From the NCBI GenBank assembly GCA_015069695.1, contig JADCRZ010000024.1, forward strand, positions 38,168 through 102,167: a stretch of 64,000 nucleotides of DNA, written 5' to 3'. The DNA comes from Williamsia sp. (lineage in GTDB: Bacteria > Bacteroidota > Bacteroidia > Chitinophagales > Chitinophagaceae). The notes beneath the pieces were generated by a model. That model was not told where the DNA came from. It ran no database searches and saw only the letters and a program-made list of their open reading frames with translations. The position numbers and the translations under genes are program-made. Below, piece after piece: positions 33,531 through 42,843 of this stretch. The first letter of the stretch is position 1, and each line of letters begins with the position of its first letter.

Positions 33531-36246
33531 ATTCCTCGCGCTGTTTTGATTTTGAAGTTAGATTTTTTTCTGTTGTTTTTTTCGGATACTGATTTTCCCG
33601 CTGCATCTGCATGACAAAATCCAAATGCATTCGGCTTTTACCGACGAGTTCCAGGGCAGATGTACGCTGTCCGAGCTCTTGGGCGTGGTGAAGCAGGGAT
33701 TCTTTGTCATCGGTGTAGATGCGCGCACGTTCCTTTCCGCGTGAAACGGATACGTAGAATTGCTTTGCATCCGTCGCCGGAAAGGTTGCCGCCGGTTGAG
33801 AGATGAACACCTGGTCCACCGTTTTGCCTTGCGCGGCATGCGAGGTGATGCAGTGCGCGTGCGACAGGTGACCGAAACTTTCATCAATCGTATACGTTGC
33901 ATGGCTCAATTCATTGCGCAGGACGATGGTTCCCTTTTTTGAGACGGACACCACTTCCAAGGCCTGGCCGTTGTTCAGGCGCTTTTCATTCTCGTCAAAG
34001 CCGTTGCGCGTGATGCGCACGCGGTCGCCTTTGGAGAGGTGTATTTCATCCTGCCTGTAGACATCATAACGGCGGCTGAGGCGTGTCGGCAGAACCTTGG
34101 CTTCTCCTGTTTCGTTTTGGATCAGGACTTCTTTTTCATTGGCCTCATTCACCGACCAGACGCTGCCTCGTTTAAAGCCAGGGGCGTTTTGATTGAACTG
34201 GATGACGTGGCCAGCCTGAAAATTCCGGTGATCGCCTTTTTGCGCCTCGGTCAGATTAAGATTGACGAGCCTGGCTGCAGCGATCTCCTTTTTGCCGATC
34301 AACCCTTCATCGCGCAGGCGGCTGCGGATGTCCTTCGTGACCTCTTCGCCTTGCGCATGGGTGGGCGCAATCACAAGCCCTGATTTTCCTTTTCGGATGG
34401 TTTCGAGATAGTCATCGACCAAAGCCTTATTCTCCTGAAGAGGATCAACGGCCTGGATAGACCCTAGGGCGTCCAGCTTCTCAAAGGCGGCCGGCACGTC
34501 TCCTTTGGACAGATCTTCGACGGCCGCCCGGTAGTCTTCATTTTTCTGGCGATAGATTTTGCTGACTTCGGCTGAACGAATGCCTGCCACGGTATTCAGG
34601 ATGCGAAGCGCGTCTCCGCGCACGACGCTGGCATGCTGGCGCGTGTCACCGCCTAGAATAAGCCTGGCATTATTCTTTGTCGCGATGTCCAGCAAGGCCG
34701 TCATGTCTTTGGTTCCGAGAAGGCCGGCCTCATCCACCCACAGCACCTGTCCTTTTAATTCTTGCTGCATGCTTTTATCGGTCAGCAGCTTGGCGACGGT
34801 ATCCGCCTTGTCAAAGCCTTCCTCTTTGAGAACGCCGCGCGAGGCTTGGGCTGTAGGAGCGACAACGGTCACTTTCTTTCCGGCAGCTTCCATCTTGCCG
34901 ATGGCTTCCTTCATCAACGTCGTCTTCCCTGTGCCGGCCGCGCCGCGGATGATGGCAACACGGTGCGGCGTTGTTAGGACATGGGTGATGGCGGCCGCCT
35001 GCTGACCTTTCAGGTTTAGCTCCGGCACTTCCTGATAGAGCGGGATCATCTTTCCTTGTCCTTGCCGGGCGAGCTCCACCATATGCTTTTCTTCGCTCAA
35101 GACGTCGCGTGTCGTGCACATCGTCCGGGACTTTTCAGTGATATGAATAAGCCGATCGTCTTTGCCAAACTGCCGGGCAATCGCATCGACCGAAACGCCG
35201 CGATGACCAAGCCCATGGCGATAAGCCGCTTCCAGGATGCGGCGGTCCGGCATGACGGATGCCCTTTCAAAGCAATGCAGCAAGGCATGATCGATACAGT
35301 GCGCCGGGGTCAGCTGCAGCGTGTCTTTTTCCGGTGCGAAACGGATGGTCTTTTCCCCTTCTCCCTTTTCGTCAGGGTCGAGGCCTTGAATCTGTTCCCG
35401 CCATGTTTGCTTCAACTCTGCCATGCTGGTTCCCTTTTGCTTTTTGGAGCGGGTGCGCGCGCCCAGCTCCCCCAGTTCTTTCGCATCGGTAATGCCTTTT
35501 TCTTTCGCGATGCGCCCGATCTCATCCGTGCGCTTGGAGAAGAGATCGATGACCCGCTGCGGCACACCCTCGACCTCAAAGGATTTGGCTGTCCTGCGTA
35601 CCGCATAGCCCAGGGTCATGAGCTTGTCCGAAAGCGCCTTGTGGAAGTAAGCCTGATAGTAGGGCATATCCCGCTTGATGTCGCGAAACTGTCCGGCCTT
35701 GATTTGTTTTTCGTCGTCGTCCCACGTCGCGTTGAAGACAAAGCAATGGCTGTGCAAATGCGGATCAGGCGACAAACCCTCCACCGGCCGCGCCGTCTGG
35801 TGCACGAAATGCGACCAGATCAACTCGCCGGTCGGGCGGTCATCGTAAGCACCCCCTTTGCGCACCCTGGTCTTACTGTCGGCTTCGATCGTTCGCATGG
35901 TTTCCGTGACGCATGCTTGAAAAGCGTTCAGGATATGATCGTCTCCCGACAAAGCATGCAAAACGGAGACGGATTTCGGGCAATGAAAATTGATGTCATA
36001 CCCCGTCGTCCTGTCTTCCTTGGTTCGCGGCGTCAGTGGCTTGCCGGTGACGGGATGATGATTCTCGCACAAGGCGAAAAACGTCTCCTTCGTTGCCATG
36101 CCTGTCACGCCGAGACGTTCCGCCAACCGCCCCTGCCAATACCCCGCCAGTTCCTGGTCACTGGTATAGTAATCGGACTTGAGCAGGGCATCGGAAAAGT
36201 ACGCTTTGGCATGTCCTGCCGCGCGGCTTTGAATCATGCGGATCAT
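33514..36246 (-). CDS. MobF-family conjugative relaxase-helicase
   Basis: 910 residues. The N-terminal TrwC relaxase domain has the metal triad in DPHLHSHCFVFN and a Tyr pair near the N-terminus (KSDYYTSDQ) as candidate nicking residues, plus TTGYDINFHCPKSVSVLHAL. The helicase part has Walker A IIRGAAGTGKTTLMKEA, Walker B LWVDEAGLLGTKDM, LGGDTRQHASVVRGDAL and the C-terminal SHAAQGKTVDQVFISQP and FYVSVSRGKE motifs. It nicks the transfer origin and unwinds the strand to be moved. Leads, in the opposite order, a mobilization block with the coupling ATPase further upstream. Confidence 0.93.
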   Translation of the reverse strand: MIRMIQSRAAGHAKAYFSDALLKSDYYTSDQELAGYWQGRLAERLGVTGMATKETFFALCENHHPVTGKPLTPRTKEDRTTGYDINFHCPKSVSVLHALSGDDHILNAFQACVTETMRTIEADSKTRVRKGGAYDDRPTGELIWSHFVHQTARPVEGLSPDPHLHSHCFVFNATWDDDEKQIKAGQFRDIKRDMPYYQAYFHKALSDKLMTLGYAVRRTAKSFEVEGVPQRVIDLFSKRTDEIGRIAKEKGITDAKELGELGARTRSKKQKGTSMAELKQTWREQIQGLDPDEKGEGEKTIRFAPEKDTLQLTPAHCIDHALLHCFERASVMPDRRILEAAYRHGLGHRGVSVDAIARQFGKDDRLIHITEKSRTMCTTRDVLSEEKHMVELARQGQGKMIPLYQEVPELNLKGQQAAAITHVLTTPHRVAIIRGAAGTGKTTLMKEAIGKMEAAGKKVTVVAPTAQASRGVLKEEGFDKADTVAKLLTDKSMQQELKGQVLWVDEAGLLGTKDMTALLDIATKNNARLILGGDTRQHASVVRGDALRILNTVAGIRSAEVSKIYRQKNEDYRAAVEDLSKGDVPAAFEKLDALGSIQAVDPLQENKALVDDYLETIRKGKSGLVIAPTHAQGEEVTKDIRSRLRDEGLIGKKEIAAARLVNLNLTEAQKGDHRNFQAGHVIQFNQNAPGFKRGSVWSVNEANEKEVLIQNETGEAKVLPTRLSRRYDVYRQDEIHLSKGDRVRITRNGFDENEKRLNNGQALEVVSVSKKGTIVLRNELSHATYTIDESFGHLSHAHCITSHAAQGKTVDQVFISQPAATFPATDAKQFYVSVSRGKERARIYTDDKESLLHHAQELGQRTSALELVGKSRMHLDFVMQMQRENQYPKKTTEKNLTSKSKQREEYDPDI

Positions 36247-36401
36247 GCGGTGAGTGTATAGCGGTTTGGGAAATCGCCTTCAGCATTCGTCTGCGGTATA
36301 TCAGCAATAACGCGGCTGACACTGCCTGCTGTGCCGACCGGTCACTTAACGTCCGTTAAATAAAAATCATCAGACATCTTCCCTAAGCAGTGCTTGAGGC
36401 A
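36247..36401. other. Candidate oriT region
   Basis: 155 nt between the relaxase start and the upstream membrane gene's end. Contains short inverted motifs (ttaacg/cgttaa at about 36347-36360) next to an AT stretch. MobF relaxases often sit beside their own oriT, but no nic motif can be recognised by eye. Confidence 0.3.
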
Positions 36402-37199
36402 TCATCGGGCTTCAATCGCCTCTTCCTCGGCCATGATCTGCGACAAGATTTTGCGGCGTACCTCCGGATCGTCCGGCTTGCGTCCGGAGAAGCGGACATA
36501 GCGGCTTTCTTCTTCCGGGGCGTCATCCATGAAGACCTTTTCCATTTCCTCGTTGAGAATGATCTGATCGATCTTGTCCATGATGAAATTGTCCGAACCC
36601 CGGTAAGCCGAGACATAGCTTAAGGAATAAAACACACTGCACACCATCAGCAGGACGCCCAGCTTCTGACTCAAGAGCCACAAAAGCAGCCCTGCGATGA
36701 AAAACGGCAAGGGTTCCAGCAGCGTTTCCACCCGCCTGACGTCCGTCTTTTTTCCCGGCAGACGAATGCTGAAAAAGAACGGGTTGATCGTTCCATTGAA
36801 AAGGCTGAATTTGGCGAAATCGAAGACGGAAGGATTTCTTTTGATTTCACGGTGGCGCTTGAGGCTGAACACCACGAAAAGCGCCAGATAAAGATACCAC
36901 AGCAGATAGTCCGGCATGACGGAAAAATCGTCGTTGTAGCGGGCATGAATCACGGCATAAGCGGCGGATCTGGCGGTCAAAAACCGCCAGACCTTGGGAA
37001 TGTAAGGCCAGATCGCCAGAAAGGACGCCACGGTGAAGGCGGACGACAGCCGGAAATAACGCTCCCCGAAGTCCTTGCGGATGAAAACTTCGATCAATAA
37101 ACGGGGGTAAGACGCCAGCACGCCGACAGTGTGCACGATCCAATTCTCCAGCACGTTTTCACGCTTGAACGTCTGGCGGTAATACAAGTTCTTTGTCAT
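36402..37199 (-). CDS. Polytopic membrane protein of the mobilization block
   Basis: 265 residues with about four hydrophobic segments (FRLSSAFTVASFLAIWPYIP, DYLLWYLYLALFVVFSL, FFIAGLLLWLLSQKLGVLLMVC and a first one near residue 20-35) and a charged cytoplasmic tail (DAPEEESRYVRFSGRKPDDPEVRRKIL). It overlaps the coupling ATPase stop by 4 nt, so it is translationally coupled. Since the ATPase has no membrane segment, this protein is a good candidate for its membrane anchor. No family name recognised. Confidence 0.7.
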   Translation of the reverse strand: MTKNLYYRQTFKRENVLENWIVHTVGVLASYPRLLIEVFIRKDFGERYFRLSSAFTVASFLAIWPYIPKVWRFLTARSAAYAVIHARYNDDFSVMPDYLLWYLYLALFVVFSLKRHREIKRNPSVFDFAKFSLFNGTINPFFFSIRLPGKKTDVRRVETLLEPLPFFIAGLLLWLLSQKLGVLLMVCSVFYSLSYVSAYRGSDNFIMDKIDQIILNEEMEKVFMDDAPEEESRYVRFSGRKPDDPEVRRKILSQIMAEEEAIEAR

Positions 37200-38710
37200 G
37201 AGGTTGAGTTTGGGTGAGGTATGTAGTTTTGGTCGAATTTCATCTTGAGGTAGTTCGTCTCTCCGTTCAGCAAATGGCTCTGCAGGTGCATATAGCCTTC
37301 CACTTTGAAACTGTTGAGCGGTCCCCCGTTCTTGAGCTTGGCGAAGTCCTCCGGCCTGATCAGCTTGTCCAGTTTAATGTTACGCGTCCGGGAGAGAGAC
37401 ATATTGCCTGCCATCGCGGCGGTTTTGGAGGTATCTTCAAAGTATGCGTCGCCGATGAGCTCGGAGGCATAGCGGTTTGTTTCAATGTCTGCATTGCTGT
37501 GAAAGATTTTCGTGCCTAACGTGCCCAGAAAACTCTTCACCCGGTAATTTGATTTGTCGCCGCCCATGTTCGCGTAATAGTTCGGCAAATTCTGCGAGAT
37601 GTACACCGTGGCGATGCGGCTGCTGCGGGCGGTGGCCTGATAATCGGCGTCGTATTCGTGCAGGAAATGCTGGGCTTCGTCCGCCCACAGGAAGACCGGG
37701 CGGTCGTTTTTTTTGATCTGCCGCTTTTCCATGGCGCGCTGCCAGATGTATTTAAAGAGAATTTGGCAGTTCCGGCCGACTTTATGATAACGCTTGACCG
37801 GCAGATCAACCAGGATGATCTTGCCGTTGAGGCAATCCTCCGGCGTCACCGTTGACGGGTGTTGGCAAAACAGGCTGAAGACCGGCTCGCGAAGCAGGCT
37901 GAACAGAAAGCCCGAAAAAGAGAAGTCGATGATGGACCGGGTCTTATCGCTCAAGTTGAAGAAACTCTCCAAAAAAAACTGGTCGACGAATTTCAAGGCT
38001 CTTGCATCCGGAAGGATTTCGCACAAATCTTCCTCGTAAGAAGGGCTTTCGGTCAGCAAGATTCTTTGTTCTTCCGTCAGACTTTCCTCATAATGAAGGA
38101 CTTGGCGCGTGATGTTGTTTGATGCGGTAGAGGAGGCCTTTGCAAAGGCGTTGAGCTTTTCCCCTTCAGACTTTGGAGCATCTTTTTTGGGTAGAGTTTG
38201 GGCGATGTCGTAGAGCAGCTGCACCGACACTTTGCCGTAGGCGATCAGGCACAATTCAACAATGTTCAGCATGAGCATGTCCAAGGAATCCTCCCAAAAA
38301 GGATCATCGTTTCGGGTGCCTGCCTTTGCCTCGCTGGCGCGAATGACGGTTTTGAGAACCTGGACGATATTTTCGACAAAGGATTTCCGTCCGTCCGTCG
38401 ATGTCGATTCATATTCCAGGAAGTTGAAGTGGTTTTCATGCTCAGGCGAGAGGATGACAAGATCATCCTGACGGTTCGTCTGGCGGCAATATTCTTCCCA
38501 GGTTTCCTTTTCATCCGGCTTGGCCGTAAGCACCAGGCCGCCGAAACCGGCATTCAGGTATTTGAGGGCAATGAAACGGCCGGAGCCGGAGGTCTTTCCT
38601 GATCCGATGCCGCCGAAAATCTGCACGCCTTCGACAGCGTTTCGGATCGTCCATGCCGCCCCGGCCAACTCTATGAGAGGGGTGTCGAGATCATAGAAGG
38701 TGGCTGCCAT
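37196..38710 (-). CDS. Type IV coupling protein (VirD4/TraD-like ATPase) without membrane domain
   Basis: 504 residues. Walker A GGIGSGKTS at 33-41 sits right at the N-terminus, Walker B FLWADEAQHFLHEYD around D324-E325, and a VYISQNLPNYYANMGG segment follows. The region about 148-262 between them is the helical domain that contacts relaxase and DNA in this family. Typical VirD4/TraD proteins have two N-terminal transmembrane helices first; none is present here. The adjacent membrane protein may supply them. Couples the relaxosome to a secretion channel, which must come from a helper since none is encoded here. Confidence 0.9.
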   Translation of the reverse strand: MAATFYDLDTPLIELAGAAWTIRNAVEGVQIFGGIGSGKTSGSGRFIALKYLNAGFGGLVLTAKPDEKETWEEYCRQTNRQDDLVILSPEHENHFNFLEYESTSTDGRKSFVENIVQVLKTVIRASEAKAGTRNDDPFWEDSLDMLMLNIVELCLIAYGKVSVQLLYDIAQTLPKKDAPKSEGEKLNAFAKASSTASNNITRQVLHYEESLTEEQRILLTESPSYEEDLCEILPDARALKFVDQFFLESFFNLSDKTRSIIDFSFSGFLFSLLREPVFSLFCQHPSTVTPEDCLNGKIILVDLPVKRYHKVGRNCQILFKYIWQRAMEKRQIKKNDRPVFLWADEAQHFLHEYDADYQATARSSRIATVYISQNLPNYYANMGGDKSNYRVKSFLGTLGTKIFHSNADIETNRYASELIGDAYFEDTSKTAAMAGNMSLSRTRNIKLDKLIRPEDFAKLKNGGPLNSFKVEGYMHLQSHLLNGETNYLKMKFDQNYIPHPNSTS

Positions 38711-38775
38711 CTCTTGGCTTTTGCAAAATGAATATACGAAACTATCCTGGTCAAATAAAATGATGAAGGATATTT

Positions 38776-39495
38776 TTATTCTTTATGTGTTTCATTTTCA
38801 GCCGATTGCTTGACATGATCGATGACTTTCTGCGTCAGCCGGTTGTCAAGATCGATCGCATATTTAGCCCGCAAGGTCATCGGCGTGCCATCGGAGGACG
38901 GCGGGTAAATCTCAGGATCATTCAGAAGGCCAAACAGAAAACTGGACAAGGACAGGTCGATGATCTGGCGAGCGTCGTCGTTCACATTGATCAGCCTGCG
39001 ACAGAAAAAATCATCCATCTCTCTTAGGGTATCCGCTTCGGGAATAAGGCGGCAGATTTCGTTCGCGTAAGATGTATCGTCCCGCTCGTGAAGACGCCTT
39101 CGCTGCGGTTCGGAAAGAGCATCTTCATAAGCCTTGATCGCTTGAGTCACTTTTTCTTGGGCGATGTCGAAAGCCTCTGCCATAGCTTTTCCGGCGCAGA
39201 CATCCCCGACGGTTTTCTCGCGGAAAAAGTAGATAAATCCCAGCTCGCTCAAGTCGGGCGGTCTCTCGGCAGGCGTATTCGACGAAACCTTCCCATGACA
39301 AACGTCGCCGGGTACGACAGGTCGTGGTGCCGACCGGATGATGTCATGCAACATCTTGATCGAGGCCGTTTCGTAGGCCGCATAACACAGCTGCAGCGCG
39401 CTGAGCAAAAACTCGCCCGCGAAGGTCGTCCGCATGAGCTGGTCACCGAGCCGCAGACCGAATTCCGCCTCCGTCATCACGCGCTCTTGCGCCAT
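38776..39495 (-). CDS. Stand-alone paralogue of the coupling protein's helical domain
   Basis: 239 residues from the ATG at 39495, which has GGAGAAAAGAT just upstream; the frame extends to 39531. It lacks any Walker motif but aligns with residues about 148-262 of the coupling ATPase: LQLCYAAYETASIKMLHDI with VELCLIAYGKVSVQLLYDI, and the YEDALSEPQR ... IIDLSLSSFLFGLL stretch with YEESLTEEQR ... IIDFSFSGFLFSLL (my hand count: about 31 identities in 75). Upstream of and probably co-transcribed with the ATPase (65-nt gap). May be a second substrate adaptor or regulator of the coupling protein. Confidence 0.75.
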   Translation of the reverse strand: MAQERVMTEAEFGLRLGDQLMRTTFAGEFLLSALQLCYAAYETASIKMLHDIIRSAPRPVVPGDVCHGKVSSNTPAERPPDLSELGFIYFFREKTVGDVCAGKAMAEAFDIAQEKVTQAIKAYEDALSEPQRRRLHERDDTSYANEICRLIPEADTLREMDDFFCRRLINVNDDARQIIDLSLSSFLFGLLNDPEIYPPSSDGTPMTLRAKYAIDLDNRLTQKVIDHVKQSAENETHKE

Positions 39496-39563
39496 ATCTT
39501 TTCTCCAAAATTGATTTTCGTATCTTAGCATAAGCCTTCAAAAAAACCCATAAAAAACGATTT

Positions 39564-40076
39564 ATGTCTGGCAGCGACAAGAAATGGCCTTCCCTTGAAG
39601 AGATGCAAATCGCCAAAATCATTGAAGAAGCAAAACAATCCATTGCTAAGCTCGACGGTGATCTTAAGAAGCTGCCGGCGCGCGGGGCTCAGCAACTGCA
39701 GTTTAAACCGCCAGGCATGTCGAATGTGAATGCACCGCAGTTGAAAAAAGATGCCAACAGCATTGAAACGCTAAAGGAAACCATCCGATCAACGGCCATT
39801 CAAGAAGCCGACAAAATCGCCGACAAGCTTCCGGAGCCAAAGCAGAAATCCATCAAAGAGGACATCCGGAAGGAGCTTGAGATTTCAGAAGAAGATCAGA
39901 AAAAAGAGAAGCCTCACATCGACAAAACAACCGTTGGCACGCTTTCCGATCCTGGAAGGTTTGCCCGGTCTTTGAAATGGTCAAAATTTTTAAATAAAGA
40001 AAGCTCTCCCGCCGAAAAGGAGAAGAATGCAAAAGAGAGTTTTAATAAAACAGCGGGTGAAAAAGAAAGAGATTAG
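39564..40076 (+). CDS. Charged hypothetical protein
   Basis: 170 residues, Lys/Glu-rich and mostly helical (EEMQIAKIIEEAKQSIAKL, KEDIRKELEISEEDQKKEK), with a basic tail. Divergent from the coupling-domain paralogue across 68 nt. No family recognised; could be a relaxosome accessory, by position only. Confidence 0.6.
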   Translation: MSGSDKKWPSLEEMQIAKIIEEAKQSIAKLDGDLKKLPARGAQQLQFKPPGMSNVNAPQLKKDANSIETLKETIRSTAIQEADKIADKLPEPKQKSIKEDIRKELEISEEDQKKEKPHIDKTTVGTLSDPGRFARSLKWSKFLNKESSPAEKEKNAKESFNKTAGEKERD

Positions 40077-40087
40077 GGTTGCGGCAG

Positions 40088-40369
40088 TCATTCTTTATCC
40101 CGATCCGCTTCTTTGCCTTTTGTTCTTTCCGATTTATCATTGCTGACATCTTTTTTGGTAAAATCCCGCTTGAGCCAGGAGGGCAGATGCTCTTTGGCCT
40201 TTTCCAATTGGTACTCAGCCTTTCCGTCCTTGAAGCCTGACGAGCGGTCGGAGTCTCCCAATCCTTTGGATATTTCTTCCGCCAGCTGCGGCAAGTATTT
40301 CATCATAATATATCCTTCATTGAAGCCTTTCTGATAAGCAGGGTTGGCGGTGGGTTCCTGGTCGGACAT
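40088..40369 (-). CDS. Small charged hypothetical protein
   Basis: 93 residues; first half YQKGFNEGYIMMKYLPQLAEEISKGL, second half very basic/acidic (KDVSNDKSERTKGKEADRDKE). Starts 2 nt after the HTH gene's stop, same operon. Converges on the 170-residue gene. Confidence 0.6.
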   Translation of the reverse strand: MSDQEPTANPAYQKGFNEGYIMMKYLPQLAEEISKGLGDSDRSSGFKDGKAEYQLEKAKEHLPSWLKRDFTKKDVSNDKSERTKGKEADRDKE

Positions 40370-40371
40370 GG

Positions 40372-40641
40372 CTAAAAGGTATTATGGGCGTTTTTATCAA
40401 GATAGGCATCGATGGAATGACGGTCATACAGAATAATCTTTTTTTGCGGCTGCGAGAAGCGTATCTTGCCCTCATCCCTCAACTTTTGCAGAGTGGTCTT
40501 GGATTTGATGTTGAGCAGCGTCATGGCCTGTTCGTCCGACACCCATTGCTCTTTTTGCTCGCCGTGCGTTTCCTTCAAGCGGTCGATCACCTGCTCGATC
40601 AGCGCATAGAAAGCCGGTTCATGGAGACAAATCACTTCCAT
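40372..40641 (-). CDS. HTH_17-type DNA-binding protein
   Basis: 89 residues, a form frequent in Bacteroidota mobile elements: N-terminal MEVICLHEPAFYALIEQVIDRLKE followed by the winged helix WVSDEQAMTLLNIKSKTTLQKLRDEGKIRFSQPQKKIILYDRHSIDAYL. Excisionase- or regulator-like. Likely controls the element's mobilization or excision. The overlapping operon partner is the small charged protein. Confidence 0.88.
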   Translation of the reverse strand: MEVICLHEPAFYALIEQVIDRLKETHGEQKEQWVSDEQAMTLLNIKSKTTLQKLRDEGKIRFSQPQKKIILYDRHSIDAYLDKNAHNTF

Positions 40642-40710
40642 GCCTAAATATAACGAATGATTTTTATTTCACATTGACGCAGGAAGAGTCGTTTCAAATT
40701 CCGGCAGAAA

Positions 40711-41277
40711 TCAATTACAGTATTCTTTCATCAAATCTTTTTGTAAAAAATAACCTTCAACAACAATCTGATTTCCTGAACTCGTTTCATCGATCCGGCA
40801 GTATATCCAGACGGCTTTTTTGCCGATGATGTTGACTTCATACGCTGCGCCCAATGGCAAGTCGCATCCTTTAAACAGTTTATACTTATAGGGTTTCTTG
40901 CCGAACAGATATTCCAGCGTTGTTTCAAAGGAAGCTTCAATCATTTCCTTGGGATTTATCGTCAGCTTGGAATATCCTGCCGCATTTCCTTCCAATTCCA
41001 CATCCCAACCTTCCGCTGCAGGAAATGTTTTGCCCTTGATCGCGATCTCCGCTTGCGTCGCCAGGGCATATTTTTTTAAAGAGTTTAACTTGGGTTTTGC
41101 ATTCGGCCATTTTACAAACGTGTTGTTCTTGACATTCGCCCAGCTGACCTCATCCGAGGCTTGTGCTGAATCAGGCAGCAGGCTTCTGATCAGATCGTAT
41201 AACTCGACCTTTTTTTGTTGCGCGCGGCAAAATAGAGATATAAGAAAACATGCCAGTAAGAGAGAAAACCTTTTCAT
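40711..41277 (-). CDS. Secreted hypothetical protein
   Basis: 188 residues with a clear signal peptide (MKRFSLLLACFLISLFCRAQQ). The mature part has no domain I recognise; it contains GWDVELEGNAAGYSKLTI, KYKLFKGCDLPLGAAYEV and a beta-rich end. Next to the WG-repeat protein (72-nt gap), same strand; the pair may be co-expressed, and both look like native Bacteroidota envelope proteins on the mobile element. Confidence 0.7.
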   Translation of the reverse strand: MKRFSLLLACFLISLFCRAQQKKVELYDLIRSLLPDSAQASDEVSWANVKNNTFVKWPNAKPKLNSLKKYALATQAEIAIKGKTFPAAEGWDVELEGNAAGYSKLTINPKEMIEASFETTLEYLFGKKPYKYKLFKGCDLPLGAAYEVNIIGKKAVWIYCRIDETSSGNQIVVEGYFLQKDLMKEYCN

Positions 41278-41349
41278 TTTTTATGCATTCATTTTTTTAA
41301 TGATATTCCAGTTTCTTTTTTCACCGCTGCATCCAGCGTTGCCAAACTG

Positions 41350-42582
41350 TCACCATTGAGAAGCGGCTTTGGCTTTGACAATGACGAATATCCCCTCCTC
41401 ATTGATGTAGCCTTGCCGGACAATGGCAGCGCCTGCCTTGTCAAACCCCATATGCACTTCCGCATAAGCCAGCTTGGCTTTTTCGTCGAAATAAATCGGC
41501 GGATGCCCGCTGAAGGGAAAACCAACGAGCTTCTTCGTTTTCAAGTCGATATAGCCTTGAATGTTTCTGTTGTCATTGGTCTGCAAGTCCCTGGCTACGA
41601 TGCGGAATTTTCTGTCCTTGAACTTGCCCTTCTGATCCTCCAAACTGACGATGGTTCCTCCGGTGCGGTCGTTGATGCCGAATTGCTTGAGAAAATCGAA
41701 CCTTTGGATGATCTTGCCGGTGGTATCCATCATGTATTCGCCGGAAAAAGCGTAGCCTTGATACGTGAATTCTTTAAAGCCGTAATTGTTCGCTTCGGTT
41801 ATCTTGATTACCAGCTTGCCTTGCCGGTTGATGAAGCCGTACAGAAATTCAGAATGGTCTTTCGGCTCGACCCTGGCGAAGCCGTTCTTAAAATCTGTAG
41901 GCTTATTGCTGTACATCGGCGAGATCATTTCGCGGCCGGCGCTGTCCACAAAGCCGAATTTCGCTGTGCCGTAGGCATCCGTCTTATAGACGCAGATCAA
42001 GCCTTCGCTGCCGGAGCCGGCCATGGTGTAGCCTTTCTTTGCCAAACGTTCTGCGAGATCGTTGTACGGCGGCTCCTTCCCGTTAATCAATTGGCCTTTT
42101 GAATTGATGTATTTGTTTTGGTTGACAAGCTTGAACAAGCCTGTCGGCGTCCACACTTCAGTCGCGCCGTAGGCGCCGTTCGTGCCGAGCGAGACGTCGA
42201 TTGTCACCGGTGAACGGATGTCATACTTGTTAAAAGGAACGATCAAATTCCCTCCGGTATCGATCAAGGCTGTCGATCCGCCTTTCATGACGACCGCCGC
42301 GCCGTCGTTGAAAGGATAAAACTTATCAATATCCAAATACTTTGCATTCGGGGCAATATCCCCAGCCTTGAGAGCGCCGGCTTTCTCAGGCTTGCTTGTT
42401 GCTGCTCCGGTCGTGGAGTCGGAGGATTTTTGTTTCTTGCTCTTGATAATCTTTGCCAGAGCATCCATTGTCTGCAAGGCCGTGTTGACGGCTTGCGCAT
42501 TCTTCTCGGATTTTGTTTTCTGCGACCAGGCATCACCTGTCAGAAGCAGCGGCCAAAAAATAGCCATGATGATCGCTTTCAT
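41350..42582 (-). CDS. Exported WG-repeat protein
   Basis: 410 residues. Signal peptide MKAIIMAIFWPLLLTGDAWSQ, a Lys/Ser-rich linker, then WG-type repeats of about 35-50 residues (GFVDSAGREMISPMYS, GFINRQGKLVIKI, GYINEEGIFVIVKA and similar). WG repeats form beta-rich scaffolds in envelope proteins; function unknown. Confidence 0.85.
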   Translation of the reverse strand: MKAIIMAIFWPLLLTGDAWSQKTKSEKNAQAVNTALQTMDALAKIIKSKKQKSSDSTTGAATSKPEKAGALKAGDIAPNAKYLDIDKFYPFNDGAAVVMKGGSTALIDTGGNLIVPFNKYDIRSPVTIDVSLGTNGAYGATEVWTPTGLFKLVNQNKYINSKGQLINGKEPPYNDLAERLAKKGYTMAGSGSEGLICVYKTDAYGTAKFGFVDSAGREMISPMYSNKPTDFKNGFARVEPKDHSEFLYGFINRQGKLVIKITEANNYGFKEFTYQGYAFSGEYMMDTTGKIIQRFDFLKQFGINDRTGGTIVSLEDQKGKFKDRKFRIVARDLQTNDNRNIQGYIDLKTKKLVGFPFSGHPPIYFDEKAKLAYAEVHMGFDKAGAAIVRQGYINEEGIFVIVKAKAASQW

Positions 42583-42843
42583 AAAATTGATTTATTTTTT
42601 TACTAATGTCTTTGGAGGTACGGTCGGTATTTTCAGAGGGAGAGGTATTTTAAGGAGAAAAGCAACAAACAAAGATAAAGATTAATGACTTTGTTCGGCT
42701 ATATACCAACGTTAGTATATGAATGGAAGTATCTTCTCTGAATGTAATTTTTACTCACACAAACTCTTGAAAACAGCGGGCTTGAGAATGTTTATGCTTT
42801 TGTTAAAATGCAAATTTGTTCGAGAATAATTGTTGGTTTATAT

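Noticed and set aside
35056..36261. Plus-strand frame of 401 codons
   Set aside because: Antisense to the MobF relaxase, whose motifs are clear.
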